64,000 bases of DNA from an uncultured Lachnospiraceae bacterium (GTDB lineage Bacteria; Bacillota; Clostridia; Lachnospirales; Lachnospiraceae): NCBI GenBank assembly GCA_949740535.1, contig CATJHO010000100.1, positions 31,294-95,293 of the forward strand, given 5' to 3'. Made by a program: the position numbers and the translations under genes. The notes beneath the pieces are model-generated. The model was not told where the DNA came from. It did not search any database and saw only the letters and a list, made by a program, of their open reading frames with translations. Positions 19,081 through 30,237 of the stretch are shown piece by piece; positions within the stretch are counted from its first letter, which is position 1, and every line of letters begins with the position of its first letter.

Positions 19081-19857
19081 TTAAAACACCATATTTCCTG
19101 CTGCCAGATCTTTTACTATGGCGAAAGCCTCCCGCAGCATATAATGAGGATACATGCCAGGAGACGAGGGCGCTGGTATCGGGACAGCGTTCAGTCCCTG
19201 GGCTTTTGCGATATGCACTGCCCGGAACACATGAAAATCATTGGAAACAATTCCTACAGCCGCAGCAGGATCTTCCATCAGCTCCCGGCTGAAACGGACA
19301 TTCTGGCTGGTATTCACAGAGCGGTCTTCCATAAGAATCCGTTCCGCTTCAATCCCCCGATCTGTAAGCCAGGTCTTCATAGCCTCCGCCTCCGGGATAT
19401 CTTCTCCCTGCCCCTGCCCGCCGGACACAATCACAAGCGTATTTTCATGCTCCTTAAGATAGATTTCTGCTTTTGCAAGGCGCTGGGACAGAGCTTTACT
19501 CACTCTGGTTCCCTTTACCTGTGCGCCCAGCACAATCAGATATTCCACCGGCTCCTTAAGGTCTTCTGTCATTGTGCTGATAATACAGCCCTCCAGAAAC
19601 AGAAAAACTGCCAGCCCCAGTGCCAGCAGGATTCCCCCTGCAGTCTTCACAGCCGCCGGCATCCGTCCAAAGGCCGTCTGCAGCGCCGGAACCCGGCAGA
19701 CGGCTCCCGCCAGAAAGAAGGCGGCTCCTGCCAGCAGCCAGAACCAGGCAAAAGAAGCCCGCAGGCCTGCATACAGAATGATTCCCACATAGTAAAGCAG
19801 ACACAGAAGACCACAGATCAGGAATACCATTCCCATCCGCTCTATCTTCCGCAGCAT
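19081..19857 (-). CDS. YdcF/ElyC/SanA family membrane protein
   Basis: [55 protein letters not shown]. Confidence 0.92.
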   Translation of the reverse strand: MLRKIERMGMVFLICGLLCLLYYVGIILYAGLRASFAWFWLLAGAAFFLAGAVCRVPALQTAFGRMPAAVKTAGGILLALGLAVFLFLEGCIISTMTEDLKEPVEYLIVLGAQVKGTRVSKALSQRLAKAEIYLKEHENTLVIVSGGQGQGEDIPEAEAMKTWLTDRGIEAERILMEDRSVNTSQNVRFSRELMEDPAAAVGIVSNDFHVFRAVHIAKAQGLNAVPIPAPSSPGMYPHYMLREAFAIVKDLAAGNMVF

Positions 19858-20342
19858 TTCTTATATTTCTTTCCGCTTCCGCAGGGACAGGGATCGTTTC
19901 TTCCTATCTTCTGGCCCTTTACCACCGTTCCGGACCGCTTCTGCTCCATATAAAGCTCTTTTCTTCTCTCCTCCGGAAAGATATCCTCCCACTGGGGAAG
20001 CTCATAGAGCCAGTCCGCCTTTGCGGCTACCATGTTTTTGTAGAGTTTTTCCTTGTCAAACTTCAGGGATACAGGCGTGTCCTCTTCCATGTCATCAATG
20101 GGATTGGGCTCCACCAGGCTGTCGTTGATGCCGTCCAGAAAACCTGTCATCGTCATGATATCCTGTCCGTACTTCTCTGCCAGCTCCTTCACGGTACCCT
20201 TCACCTCCGTATCAGGTGCCGCCAGAAGCTGCTCATAAATGCCCTTCTCTATCTCAAAATATTTGGTCCAGAATCTCTGAATATCTCCCTTATTTGCTTC
20301 CTGGTCATATGCCATATCACGCCACTGTTTCAGTAATGCCAT
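19842..20342 (-). CDS. SEC-C metal-binding domain protein
   Basis: C-terminal [22 protein letters not shown]. Confidence 0.9.
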   Translation of the reverse strand: MALLKQWRDMAYDQEANKGDIQRFWTKYFEIEKGIYEQLLAAPDTEVKGTVKELAEKYGQDIMTMTGFLDGINDSLVEPNPIDDMEEDTPVSLKFDKEKLYKNMVAAKADWLYELPQWEDIFPEERRKELYMEQKRSGTVVKGQKIGRNDPCPCGSGKKYKKCCGR

Positions 20343-20431
20343 AATTTCTCTCCATCCTTTGTTTTGTAAGATTTCTGCACGGGATCTTCGTGCCTATATA
20401 GTATATACCACACAGAAGTGTATTACAACCA

Positions 20432-20470
20432 TAAAAAATACCGGAATCCACGGTCCTGCGGATTCCGGTA
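20432..20470 (-). terminator. Intrinsic terminator downstream of tRNA-Trp
   Basis: Minus strand ACCGGAATCC..GGATTCCGGT followed by ATTTTTTAT. Confidence 0.85.
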
Positions 20471-20480
20471 ATAATTTCTA

Positions 20481-20551
20481 CAGGGGATGAGAGAATCGAA
20501 CTCCCACTAAGGGTTTTGGAGACCCCTGTCATGCCATTTGACCAATCCCCT
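20481..20551 (-). tRNA. tRNA-Trp (anticodon CCA)
   Basis: Manual cloverleaf: acceptor AGGGGAT/ATCCCCT, D stem GTCA/TGAC, anticodon arm GGGGT-CTCCAAA-ACCCT, T arm GGGAG-TTCGATT-CTCTC, discriminator G; 3' CCA not encoded. Confidence 0.93.
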
Positions 20552-20608
20552 AACTCAAACGTACTTATTATTTATACCACAAAAGTTTCTCTTCTGTCAA
20601 TCCCAAAA

Positions 20609-21988
20609 TCAATTTTCTTTCTGCCTGCCAGATACCAGTCCCATGGCATCCGCCACGGTCCGCACGCCCAAAAGCTGCACGCCTTCCACGGCTCCTATCT
20701 GCTCCCGGCACACTTGGGGCAGAATTATGGTAGTAAAGCCCAGCTTCTTTGCTTCCTGCACCCGCTGGCCGGCCTGGCTTACGGAGCGGACCTCCCCGCT
20801 CAAGCCCACCTCGCCAAAGGCCAGTACCTTTTCATCGATGGGCTTATCACGGTAACTGGAAATCACCGCCAAAACCACACCCAGATCCACCGCAGGCTCA
20901 CTGATGCGGAGTCCCCCCGCAATGTTCACATATACATCACTGTTGGAAAGATGCAGATTCAGACGCTTCTCCAGCACGGCCAGCAGCAGATTCACCCGGT
21001 TGTAATCCATGCCCGCCGCAGTCCGCCTGGGCATGGCCAAAGTACTGTGGCACACCAGAGCCTGAATTTCCAGCAGGATGGGGCGGGTTCCCTCCATAGA
21101 ACAGGCAGTTACCGATCCGGAAGCCTCTTTCGGCCTCCCTTCCAGCATATATTCCGATGGATTCTCCACTTCCATCAGACCATTTTCCCGCATCTCAAAA
21201 ACACCAATTTCATTGGTGGATCCAAACCGGTTCTTGACCCCTCTGAGAATCCGGTAGGACGCATGGCGGTCTCCTTCAAAATAAAGCACCGTATCCACCA
21301 TATGCTCCAGCACTCTCGGTCCTGCCACGGTTCCCTCTTTGGTCACATGGCCCACAATAAATATGGTAATTCCCAGGCCCTTTGCCAGCTGCATCAGAAC
21401 CGATGTAGCCTCCCGGACCTGTGACACGCTGCCCGGAGCCGAACTGATCTCTTCATGGTACATGGTCTGAATGGAATCAATGATTACTGTCTGCGGCTTC
21501 TCCTTGCGGATCAGTTCCCGGATCAGTTCCAGATTGGTCTCGCAGAGCAGGCGCAGGCTGTCTGAGAAGCTGCCAATCCGGGCTGCCCGCAGTTTAATCT
21601 GCTTCAAAGATTCCTCCCCGGAAATATACAATACGTTCCGGCCGTCTTCCGAAAGCTCCCGGCAGACCTGAAGCAGCAGTGTGGATTTGCCGATTCCCGG
21701 ATCGCCCCCTACCAGAACCAGGGAACCGGGTACAATTCCCCCGCCCAGGACCCGGTCAAGCTCTCCCATATGGGTACTTATGCGCGCTTCCTCTGCCATG
21801 TCAATAGAAGAAAGGCAGACCGGACCAGCGGCTGCCTTCTCCTTTGTTATCTTTCGAATACTTGTTTTTTCAACCGTTTCCTCTACAAACGTATTCCACT
21901 GTCTGCATCCCGGACACTGCCCCATCCACTTGGCTGACTCATATCCGCAGCTCTGACAGAAAAAAACGGTAGTCTTTCCTTTTGCCAT
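20609..21988 (-). CDS. radA: DNA repair protein RadA
   Basis: 459 aa; zinc finger CQSCGYESAKWMGQCPGC, Walker A GGDPGIGKSTLL, RadA KNRFGS motif. Confidence 0.97.
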   Translation of the reverse strand: MAKGKTTVFFCQSCGYESAKWMGQCPGCRQWNTFVEETVEKTSIRKITKEKAAAGPVCLSSIDMAEEARISTHMGELDRVLGGGIVPGSLVLVGGDPGIGKSTLLLQVCRELSEDGRNVLYISGEESLKQIKLRAARIGSFSDSLRLLCETNLELIRELIRKEKPQTVIIDSIQTMYHEEISSAPGSVSQVREATSVLMQLAKGLGITIFIVGHVTKEGTVAGPRVLEHMVDTVLYFEGDRHASYRILRGVKNRFGSTNEIGVFEMRENGLMEVENPSEYMLEGRPKEASGSVTACSMEGTRPILLEIQALVCHSTLAMPRRTAAGMDYNRVNLLLAVLEKRLNLHLSNSDVYVNIAGGLRISEPAVDLGVVLAVISSYRDKPIDEKVLAFGEVGLSGEVRSVSQAGQRVQEAKKLGFTTIILPQVCREQIGAVEGVQLLGVRTVADAMGLVSGRQKEN

Positions 21989-21997
21989 TCTTTTATC

Positions 21998-22411
21998 CTA
22001 CGCTCTGGTAACTTTCACGCCTGCCTTCTCTCTTCCGGCAAGCTCCACGCTCAGCACCAGCTTGCCGCCGCGGCCTGTACGAATCCTGCCGGATTCATGG
22101 CCGTCCACCAGAACCAGATACTCACAGTCCTCCTCCATGCCAAGGGTAATCTGAGCATCCTCCGGGCCGCTCACCTCAAACTCCACTCCCTCCTGGGATA
22201 CCTGGAAGCTCTCCACTGCTGTTCCCGGCACTGACTCATAGACAAACAGATCGTTGCGCTCCAGCTTGGTAATCTCCTTAAAGGTCTTTACTTTATACAA
22301 ATCTCCCTGATGGTTGAAATCCTTCAGCTTCGTCTTGGACGCCAGCTCATAATCGCCAAAGCTGATACTTCCATCTGCTTCCACACGTATTAATTCCTTT
22401 ACTGCTGCCAT
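21998..22411 (-). CDS. Conserved hypothetical protein
   Basis: Start MAAVKELIRVEADGSISFGDYEL at 22411 with RBS GGGGAGG; compact beta-rich ORF between radA and clpC. Confidence 0.7.
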   Translation of the reverse strand: MAAVKELIRVEADGSISFGDYELASKTKLKDFNHQGDLYKVKTFKEITKLERNDLFVYESVPGTAVESFQVSQEGVEFEVSGPEDAQITLGMEEDCEYLVLVDGHESGRIRTGRGGKLVLSVELAGREKAGVKVTRA

Positions 22412-22531
22412 TTCTTTTGTCCTCCCCATGTGAACATTTATACTTTGCTTCGCAGTCATTCTGTCTGTATGAACTGCTGGCTTGCTGCTTAATTCTGATT
22501 ATAAACGATCCTGTTCTTCTTTTCCAGCAAT

Positions 22532-24967
22532 TTATAAAAACTTTATCTTTCTATTCTGCATGGTGACTGTCAAAGGCTGGTTCTGTTTTACTTTTCCGGC
22601 CAGAATCTGATCCGCCAGGGCATCCTCGATCTGAGTCTGGATGGCCCGCTTCAGCGGCCGGGCGCCATATTTCACATCATAGGCAGTCTCCACAATGTGA
22701 GTCCTGACACTGCCATGAACCTTCAGCTGAATTCCCAGCTGCTGTTCACAGCGCCTGGATAAATCCTGGAAGAGAATGGCCGCAATCTTCTTCATCTGCT
22801 CCTTATTCAGAGCATGGAATACAATGATCTCATCAATCCGGTTCAGGAATTCCGGCTTAAACATCCGCTTTACTTCTTCCATGACACTTCTCTTCATAGC
22901 CTCATAATTCTGCTTCTCATTCTCCTCAGAAGCAAACCCCAGCCGCTTGGGAGACACGATTGCTCCGGCTCCCGCGTTGGATGTCATAATAATCACCGTA
23001 TTTTTGAAATCCACGGTCCTGCCCTGGGAATCGGTAATGCGCCCATCATCCAGCACCTGCAGCAGAATATTGAATACATCCGGATGCGCCTTTTCAATCT
23101 CGTCAAACAAAATCACAGTATAGGGATTCCGCCGTACCTTCTCGGAGAGCTGGCCTCCGTCATCGTGCCCCACATATCCCGGAGGCGCTCCAATGAGCTT
23201 GGATACACTGTGCTTCTCCATGTATTCCGACATGTCTACCCGGATCATCGCCTCTTCCCGGCCAAACAGCACCTCAGCCAAAGCCTTGGAAAGCTCTGTC
23301 TTTCCCACGCCGGTTGGACCCAGAAAGAGAAAAGAACCGATGGGGCGGCCTGGATCCTGCAGGCCCACCCGTCCCCGCCGTACTGCCCTGGAAACTGCTG
23401 CTACTGCCTCCTCTTGGGCAATCACCCGTTTGTGCAGAATGGATTCCAGCTTCTTAAGGCGCTGGGTTTCCGATTCTGCCAGCTTGCTTACCGGAATTTT
23501 CGTCCAGTCAGAGACAATCTGGGCGATCTCATTTTCCCCTACTGACAGGGCTTTCTTCCCGGTACCGCGTCTTGCTTTTCTGCGGGCCTTATCCCAAAGT
23601 ACAAATACCTCTGTCCGCTCCTTCTGCAGTCTGGCCGCCTGCTCAAAATCCTGATCCCTCAATGCCTGCTCCACACCTTCCAGAAGCTTCGAACTGCGCT
23701 CTTCCAGCTCTGCCATGGCATCCATTTTCCGGTAACTGCCAAGACGCACCCTGGCCGCCGCCTCATCCATTAAATCAATTGCCTTATCCGGCAGAAAGCG
23801 GTCATTGATATAGCGTCTGGACAGCGCCGCTGCCGCTTTCAGGGCTTCATCCGTAATGGTCACTTGATGATGCTCTTCATAGCATTTGCGGATTCCCTTT
23901 AAAATAGAAATGGTCTCTTCTTCGCTGGGCTCCTCCACTGTGACAGGCTGGAACCGCCGCTCCAGCGCCGCATCCTTTTCAATGTATTTCCGATACTCCT
24001 CCAGGGTAGTGGCGCCGATCAGCTGCAGCTCTCCTCTGGACAAAGCCGGTTTCAGAATATTGGAAGCATCCATGGCCCCCTCTGCACCGCCTGCCCCAAT
24101 CATGGTGTGAAGCTCATCCACAAACAGGAGAACATTTCCCGCCTGACGCACCTCCTCCATCACCTTCTTGATCCGCTCCTCAAATTCTCCCCGGTATTTT
24201 GAGCCAGCCACCATGCCGGACAGATCCAGATTCAAAAGCCGGCATCCCTTCACCGAATCTGGTACTGCTCCATCGACAATCCATTGAGCCAGTCCTTCCA
24301 CAATGGCTGTCTTGCCGACACCCGGTTCTCCAATGAGACAGGGGTTATTCTTGGTCTTCCTGCTCAGTGTCTGAATCAGACGACGGATTTCATTCTCTCT
24401 TCCCACACAGGGATCCAGTTTTTTCTCGCGGGCCAGTTCTGTCAGATCCCGGCTGTACTGCTCCAGGACCTGCGTTCCCTTTCCCTGATTCTTCCCGCTG
24501 CGGGCCGCCTCCTCCCGGTATTCCCGGCCGGTTTTTCCCATAGAATCCAAAAGAGCTGTGTACAGTCCTTTTATATTGATCTCCATCGTGTTGAGCAGTC
24601 TGCTTCCGGCGCACTCTCCGTCTTTGAGCATAGCAATCAGAATATGTTCCGTTCCTGTCTTCTCCTCCTTGAACCGCTCTGCCTCCTGCTCTGCTTCTTT
24701 CAGAACTCTTTTGGCTCTGGGGGTGAATCCGGGGCGTTCTTTCATGCGGACAGAATGCTCTGGGGAAATCAATTCCCGAATCAGCTTTAGAATCGTTTCC
24801 TCCTCTGCTTTGCGCTCTTTCAAAAGCTGGGATGCGGCACAGCTCTCTTCCCGCAGAAGTCCAAGAAGAATATGCTCGGTTCCCACATAATTCTGCTTCA
24901 GCTCCCTGGAAATTTTCTCCGCTGCTTTCAATGCTTTTTCTGCCTTTTCTGTATATGTTCCAAACAT
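22532..24967 (-). CDS. clpC: ATP-dependent Clp protease ATP-binding subunit ClpC
   Basis: Start [36 protein letters not shown] at 24967; two AAA+ Walker A motifs GEPGVGKT and [12 protein letters not shown] region. Confidence 0.96.
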   Translation of the reverse strand: MFGTYTEKAEKALKAAEKISRELKQNYVGTEHILLGLLREESCAASQLLKERKAEEETILKLIRELISPEHSVRMKERPGFTPRAKRVLKEAEQEAERFKEEKTGTEHILIAMLKDGECAGSRLLNTMEINIKGLYTALLDSMGKTGREYREEAARSGKNQGKGTQVLEQYSRDLTELAREKKLDPCVGRENEIRRLIQTLSRKTKNNPCLIGEPGVGKTAIVEGLAQWIVDGAVPDSVKGCRLLNLDLSGMVAGSKYRGEFEERIKKVMEEVRQAGNVLLFVDELHTMIGAGGAEGAMDASNILKPALSRGELQLIGATTLEEYRKYIEKDAALERRFQPVTVEEPSEEETISILKGIRKCYEEHHQVTITDEALKAAAALSRRYINDRFLPDKAIDLMDEAAARVRLGSYRKMDAMAELEERSSKLLEGVEQALRDQDFEQAARLQKERTEVFVLWDKARRKARRGTGKKALSVGENEIAQIVSDWTKIPVSKLAESETQRLKKLESILHKRVIAQEEAVAAVSRAVRRGRVGLQDPGRPIGSFLFLGPTGVGKTELSKALAEVLFGREEAMIRVDMSEYMEKHSVSKLIGAPPGYVGHDDGGQLSEKVRRNPYTVILFDEIEKAHPDVFNILLQVLDDGRITDSQGRTVDFKNTVIIMTSNAGAGAIVSPKRLGFASEENEKQNYEAMKRSVMEEVKRMFKPEFLNRIDEIIVFHALNKEQMKKIAAILFQDLSRRCEQQLGIQLKVHGSVRTHIVETAYDVKYGARPLKRAIQTQIEDALADQILAGKVKQNQPLTVTMQNRKIKFL

Positions 24968-25067
24968 CAAAAACCTCCTGTTACAACGGGCGAGGTATCC
25001 ACCCCGCCCGATTTCTTTTTGTGTAGAATCCGCTGTTATACTGCACAAGCTGCTTTCGTAACCATTT

Positions 25068-26327
25068 CTAAATATCCAAATCCTCAATATCCAGGATCTC
25101 AATATCCATATCGTCTATGTCGTCTTCCTCAGCCTCCAGCCGGGCTGCACTGCTTTGAGATTTTTTCTTATGCTTCTCCTTGGCAGCTTCTTCCACCTCT
25201 AAAACTGCGCTCATATCAATCTCAGGAAGCTTTTTGGTGGAAAACATGCCTTCCTCCATCTCCTCTTCCTGGAATTCCTCTTCTTCCTTCTGATGGATGG
25301 AGCCGCTTCTTTCCCGCTCCTCCTCTTCTGCCCATTTCTTCCTGACAGCTACCAGAAGATCGTCGAAATCACTGGCCTCCGCCTCTTCTTCCTCCTCTTC
25401 TTCTTCCTTCACCCGTCTGCGGAACAGGCCGCCCCGTTTCTTTCTGGGTGTATCTTCATCGTCATAGTCGTCGTAGTCATCATCCTCATCTTCGTCTTCT
25501 TCATCCTCATCTTCGTCATAATATTCATATTCGGAATTCCGAAGCTTCACAGCCAGAATAATCACGATTATCAGAAGAATCCCGCTGAGAACACCCAGAC
25601 CGATGATAATATAAAGCCTCTGGCTTAATCCCGCTTCGTATTCATCCTTCCGGTCTGCCAGCTCCGACTGAAGGGACTCAATCATTCCTCCGGACTCACC
25701 TGCGCCTCCGCCGGAAAACTGTCCCATTTCTCTTTGAAAGGTTCCCTCCTGGGGATCGTAGTAAAACCATCCCTGGCTTCCGCTGCTGTCAGCGGCCCAG
25801 ACCAGATACAGCTCCCGGCCGCCGGTAAGTCCTGCATCCACAACCCATGCCGTAACGTTTGTTTCTCCTGCCTGAAGCCCTGTCTGAGACAATGCATTGG
25901 AGGCTGGAAATTCTTCTACCGGCTCCTGGATTGAATATCCGCCTGCAGGTGCCGCCGCGCCGCCTTCCTCCGGAACGCTTCCTTCCTCTTCCGGCTGTTC
26001 CTGCGTCTCAGTCACCGTCACCATATCAGAGCGAATCCAGCCGGACTTCTCCTGACCTTCATGGGTGAAGGTAATGCTGTACCACACATTCCCGTCACTG
26101 CCTGTTGTCTGATCTACGATCGTAAGCTCTGTATTCATGGGAATCTTACAGACACGTTCCGATTCCGCACTGGCCTCTGTCCGCACATTCACATTATCCA
26201 CATGATTGGTTCCCTTCTGGGCGGCCAATCCGGTCATTCCATACAGAATCAGCATCATACCAGCTGCGCATATTGCTGCCGCCCGACAGAATCTGCGGCT
26301 CCTCTGCTCTCTGGGCAGTTTCTTCAT
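25068..26327 (-). CDS. SH3-domain membrane protein with very acidic cytoplasmic low-complexity region
   Basis: N-terminal signal, SH3b (NVRTEASAESERVCKIPMNTELTIVDQ), TM LYIIIGLGVLSGILLIIVIILAVKL, then DEDEDEEDEDEDDDYDDYDDED. Confidence 0.85.
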   Translation of the reverse strand: MKKLPREQRSRRFCRAAAICAAGMMLILYGMTGLAAQKGTNHVDNVNVRTEASAESERVCKIPMNTELTIVDQTTGSDGNVWYSITFTHEGQEKSGWIRSDMVTVTETQEQPEEEGSVPEEGGAAAPAGGYSIQEPVEEFPASNALSQTGLQAGETNVTAWVVDAGLTGGRELYLVWAADSSGSQGWFYYDPQEGTFQREMGQFSGGGAGESGGMIESLQSELADRKDEYEAGLSQRLYIIIGLGVLSGILLIIVIILAVKLRNSEYEYYDEDEDEEDEDEDDDYDDYDDEDTPRKKRGGLFRRRVKEEEEEEEEAEASDFDDLLVAVRKKWAEEEERERSGSIHQKEEEEFQEEEMEEGMFSTKKLPEIDMSAVLEVEEAAKEKHKKKSQSSAARLEAEEDDIDDMDIEILDIEDLDI

Positions 26328-26427
26328 GTTCTTTATCCTCCATAATAGGTATCTTTTGGGCTGTAAATAGTTATTCCTTACTATTTCTTACGCATTATAT
26401 TACGTATTATAAGCGCAAACAAATCCC

Positions 26428-26457
26428 TTGTCAAATCATATATCAATCCTCTGATAA
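26428..26457 (+). promoter_or_regulatory. Candidate sigma-A promoter for feoAB
   Basis: TTGTCA (26428-26433), 18-nt spacer, TGATAA (26452-26457). Confidence 0.4.
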
Positions 26458-26516
26458 CACATTTTTCCCCATTTGAATATAATAATTCTATCAACAATTC
26501 TATGAGGAGATAAGCT

Positions 26517-28826
26517 ATGCCGAAATACTACTGCCTGAATGATTTAAAGCCAGGGCAGACCGCCCGGATACTGACTCTTGCCTCCACCGGAAGCACCCGC
26601 CGGCGCCTTCTGGATTTGGGGCTGGTGGAGCAGACCCTTGTGCAGTGTGTGGGCAGAAGCCCTTCCGGGGATCCTGCTGCTTTCCGAATCCGGGGGGCAG
26701 TGATTGCCATCCGCTCTTTTGAGGGAAAGCAGATTCAGATTGACAAACCGGTATCAAGTCAAAAGCTTATTGCATTCGCCGGAAATCCTAATGTAGGAAA
26801 AAGCACACTCTTCAACGGACTCACCGGCTTGAAGCAGCATACCGGAAACTGGCCGGGCAAAACCGTGGAAAATGCCCTGGGCATCTGTCAAAGCAGACGC
26901 CATACTTACATACTTGCCGATCTTCCCGGCACTTATTCGCTTATCCCCCGCTCTCCTGAAGAAACTGCCGCCCGCGATCTGCTCTGTTCCGACGGAGTGG
27001 ATGCTGCCGTGGTTGTATGCGATGCCTCCTGCCTGCAGCGGAACCTCAATCTGGTCCTCCAGGTTACCGAACTTATCCCACGGGTCCTGATCTGTGTCAA
27101 TCTGATGGATGAAGCTGACAAGCATCATATCCGGATTGATTTGACTGCCCTGTCAAAAGCCCTCGGCGTTCCTGTCATCGGTACCACTGCCCGGAACAGA
27201 CACAGTCTTTCCCTTCTCTTAGACGCCCTGGATTCCCTGACTGACAGCCCGGCACCGATGCCTTTTCCCATCCCTTATCCGCCCATCCTGGAAGCAGCGC
27301 TCACCATCCTTGCTCCGCCCATCCGGGAAAAATCCGGCGGAAAACTGCCTGTACGCTGGCTCTCTCTGCGTCTTTTAGAGTATCGGCTCAATCCTCAGAT
27401 TCCGCTTCCGGCAGGAATTATGGATAGCCTGTACTTTGATCCGGTTATCCGGCAGGCACTGACAGAAGCGGAGCAGATTTTAAGCGCTGATGGAATAAAA
27501 AGCCAGGAACTGACGGATCTCATTGTCACCTCTTTGTTCCATCAAGCTGATACCGTCTGCCGAAAAGCAGTGCAGGAGGATGAGCTGCCAAAACGCCGGC
27601 TGGAGCAGCGGCTGGACGCGCTTCTCACGGACAAGCGGACCAGCTGTCCCCTGATGCTGCTCTTCCTGGCCTTCATTTTCTGGCTGACGCTTACCGGCGC
27701 CAACTTCCCCTCCCGGCTGCTCTCAGGCCTGCTCTTTTCCCTGGAGCAGAAATTGACGGAGCTCTTTTTGTGGCTAAAGGCTCCTGACTGGCTACAGGGC
27801 CTTCTCGTCTCTGGCGCCTACCGGGTAACCGCCTGGGTGGTTTCTGTCATGCTTCCGCCTATGGCCATCTTTTTCCCTCTCTTTACCCTGCTGGAGGATG
27901 CAGGCTTTCTGCCCCGTATTGCCTACAATCTGGATCACGCCTTCCAGCGATGCCGCTCCTGCGGGAAACAGGCCCTTACCATGTGTATGGGCTTTGGCTG
28001 CAATGCCGCCGGTGTCACTGGCTGCCGTATCATCGACTCTCCCAGAGAGCGCCTCATCGCCATTCTCACCAACAGCTTTGTCCCCTGCAACGGGCGTTTT
28101 CCCATGATACTCGCTCTGATTGCCATGTTCTTTGCAGGAACCAAAGCCAGGCCTGCCTCTGACATCCTTTCAGCTCTGCTTCTTACCCTGGTGATTCTTC
28201 TGGGCGTTGCCGGAACCTTTGGGGCCTCCTGGCTCCTGTCACGTACCGTGCTCAAGGGCATGCCTTCTTCCTTTACTCTGGAACTGCCGCCTTACCGGCG
28301 GCCTCAGTTCGGCCATGTCCTAATCCGCTCCATCCTGGATCGGACCCTCTTTGTCCTGGGCCGTGCTCTGACTGCCGCCGTCCCGGCGGGAATCCTCATC
28401 TGGCTCATGGCCAATGTCCCTGCAGGAAGCGGCAGCCTGCTGTCGTTCTGTGCCGATGTCCTCCATCCCTTCGCCGCCCTTTTCGGTTTGGACGGTGTGA
28501 TCCTCATGGCCTTTCTCTTGGGCCTGCCAGCCAATGAGATTGTACTGCCCATCATCCTGATGGCCTGCCTGAACCAAAACACACTCACCGAACCCGGCAG
28601 TCTTCTCTCCCTGCGGGAGATCCTGACTGCCCAGGGCTGGACCCCGGTTACCGCCGCCTGCACCATCCTTTTCACCCTCTTTCACTGGCCCTGCGCTGCT
28701 ACCCTGATGACCATACACAAGGAGACGGGAAGCCTGAAATGGACCCTTACCGCCTTCCTCCTGCCCACCGCCCTGGGCCTCCTGCTCTGCTTTCTGACCG
28801 CACAGACCGCGCGGCTGCTATTCTAA
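26517..28826 (+). CDS. feoB: FeoA-FeoB fusion, ferrous iron transporter
   Basis: 769 aa; N-terminal FeoA-like MPKYYCLNDLKPGQTARILTLASTGSTRRRLLDLGL; G domain AFAGNPNVGKSTLFNGLTG, DLPGTYSLIPRSPEE; FeoB membrane domain. Confidence 0.95.
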   Translation: MPKYYCLNDLKPGQTARILTLASTGSTRRRLLDLGLVEQTLVQCVGRSPSGDPAAFRIRGAVIAIRSFEGKQIQIDKPVSSQKLIAFAGNPNVGKSTLFNGLTGLKQHTGNWPGKTVENALGICQSRRHTYILADLPGTYSLIPRSPEETAARDLLCSDGVDAAVVVCDASCLQRNLNLVLQVTELIPRVLICVNLMDEADKHHIRIDLTALSKALGVPVIGTTARNRHSLSLLLDALDSLTDSPAPMPFPIPYPPILEAALTILAPPIREKSGGKLPVRWLSLRLLEYRLNPQIPLPAGIMDSLYFDPVIRQALTEAEQILSADGIKSQELTDLIVTSLFHQADTVCRKAVQEDELPKRRLEQRLDALLTDKRTSCPLMLLFLAFIFWLTLTGANFPSRLLSGLLFSLEQKLTELFLWLKAPDWLQGLLVSGAYRVTAWVVSVMLPPMAIFFPLFTLLEDAGFLPRIAYNLDHAFQRCRSCGKQALTMCMGFGCNAAGVTGCRIIDSPRERLIAILTNSFVPCNGRFPMILALIAMFFAGTKARPASDILSALLLTLVILLGVAGTFGASWLLSRTVLKGMPSSFTLELPPYRRPQFGHVLIRSILDRTLFVLGRALTAAVPAGILIWLMANVPAGSGSLLSFCADVLHPFAALFGLDGVILMAFLLGLPANEIVLPIILMACLNQNTLTEPGSLLSLREILTAQGWTPVTAACTILFTLFHWPCAATLMTIHKETGSLKWTLTAFLLPTALGLLLCFLTAQTARLLF

Positions 28827-28832
28827 TCCAAC

Positions 28833-28863
28833 AAAAAAGGCTGTTGTCATTCAACAGCCTGAA
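28833..28863 (-). terminator. Intrinsic terminator downstream of purD
   Basis: Minus strand AGGCTGTTG-AATGA-CAACAGCCTTTTTTG. Confidence 0.85.
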
Positions 28864-28929
28864 AATCATTCCCGTCAGCCTCCCGGCATCCGGGCTTTGG
28901 AACCTGTTTACTCTGTATCCGTCCGTCCC

Positions 28930-30201
28930 TTATGCCTCATCAATTGCCTTCCCAATATCACTCCGGCAGTAAGCCTTCTCAAAGCCCACCAGCTTCACTG
29001 CCTCATAAGCATTGGCACGGGCGGTCTTCAGATCCGCTCCCACCGCAGTCACGCCCAGCACCCGGCCGCCATTGGTCACAAACCTTCCCTCTGCCTTCTT
29101 TGTCCCGGCATGAAAGACATAATACCCGTCTTTATCCTTAAAGTTTTCAAGTCCTTCAATGGGATATCCCTTTTCGTAGGACAATGGATACCCGCCAGAG
29201 GCCAGAACCACGCAGACCGCTGCATTGTCCTCAAATTCTAAATCCACCTGATCCAGAGTGCCGTCCACACAGGCCTCAAACACCTCCACAATGTCATTTT
29301 TCATCCTGGGAAGCACCACCTGGGCCTCCGGATCTCCAAATCTGGCATTGTACTCCAGCACTCTCGGCCCCTTATCCGTCAGCATCAGCCCGAAGAAAAT
29401 AACGCCTTTGAACTCCCGGCCCTCTGCCGCCATGGCATCCACTGTCGCCTGATAAATGTGCTTCTTACAGTAAGCGTCCACCTCTTCTGTATAGAAGGGA
29501 CTGGGAGAAAAGGTTCCCATTCCGCCTGTATTGAGTCCCTGATCTCCGTCCAGGGCCCGCTTATGATCCTGTGCCGAGGTCATGCATTTGATAGTCTTCC
29601 CGTCCACGAAACTTAAAACCGACACCTCCCGGCCCGTCATAAACGCCTCGATCACCATCCGGTTTCCGGCTGAACCGAACTGTTTATCCTGCATAATGGT
29701 TTTTACGCCCTCCTCTGCTTCCTTAAGGGTCTTGCAGATCAGAACACCTTTTCCCAGAGCCAGTCCGTCCGCTTTGAGAACAATCGGAAATTCCGCATGC
29801 TTAAGATAGGCAAGGGCTGCTTTGGGATCATCAAAATTTTCATAGGCTGCCGTAGGAATTCCGTATTTCTTCATCAAGTCTTTGGAAAATGCCTTAGATC
29901 CCTCCAGAATGGCCGCATTCTTCCGCGGCCCGAAGATCTTAAGGCCTTCTTTCTCGAACACATCCACGATCCCGCCCACCAGCGGATCGTCCATGCCCAC
30001 TACAGTCAGATCAATCTCCTTTTCCCTGGCAAAAGCCGCCAGTTTCTCAAACTCCATGGCTCCTATGGGAACACACTCCGCATACTCTTCAATACCTGCA
30101 TTTCCCGGCGCACAGTAGATCTTCTCCGCTTTCGGACTCTGAGCCGTCTTCCATGCAATGGCATGCTCCCGGCCGCCGGATCCCACAATCAAAATCTTCA
30201 T
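28930..30201 (-). CDS. purD: Phosphoribosylamine-glycine ligase
   Basis: 423 aa; MKILIVGSGGREHAIAWK, GSAGNRMVIEAFMTGREVSVLSF, EYNARFGDPEAQVVLPRM. Confidence 0.97.
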   Translation of the reverse strand: MKILIVGSGGREHAIAWKTAQSPKAEKIYCAPGNAGIEEYAECVPIGAMEFEKLAAFAREKEIDLTVVGMDDPLVGGIVDVFEKEGLKIFGPRKNAAILEGSKAFSKDLMKKYGIPTAAYENFDDPKAALAYLKHAEFPIVLKADGLALGKGVLICKTLKEAEEGVKTIMQDKQFGSAGNRMVIEAFMTGREVSVLSFVDGKTIKCMTSAQDHKRALDGDQGLNTGGMGTFSPSPFYTEEVDAYCKKHIYQATVDAMAAEGREFKGVIFFGLMLTDKGPRVLEYNARFGDPEAQVVLPRMKNDIVEVFEACVDGTLDQVDLEFEDNAAVCVVLASGGYPLSYEKGYPIEGLENFKDKDGYYVFHAGTKKAEGRFVTNGGRVLGVTAVGADLKTARANAYEAVKLVGFEKAYCRSDIGKAIDEA

Positions 30202-30237
30202 CCCTTGTACCTCCTAATTTCAGGCTGCTGTCAAAAT

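Noticed and set aside
24987-25014. GC-rich hairpin CGGGCG...CGCCCG plus T-run between SH3 gene and clpC
   Set aside because: Terminator-like only on the plus strand where no gene ends; on the minus strand it lacks a U-tract, so no function is claimed.
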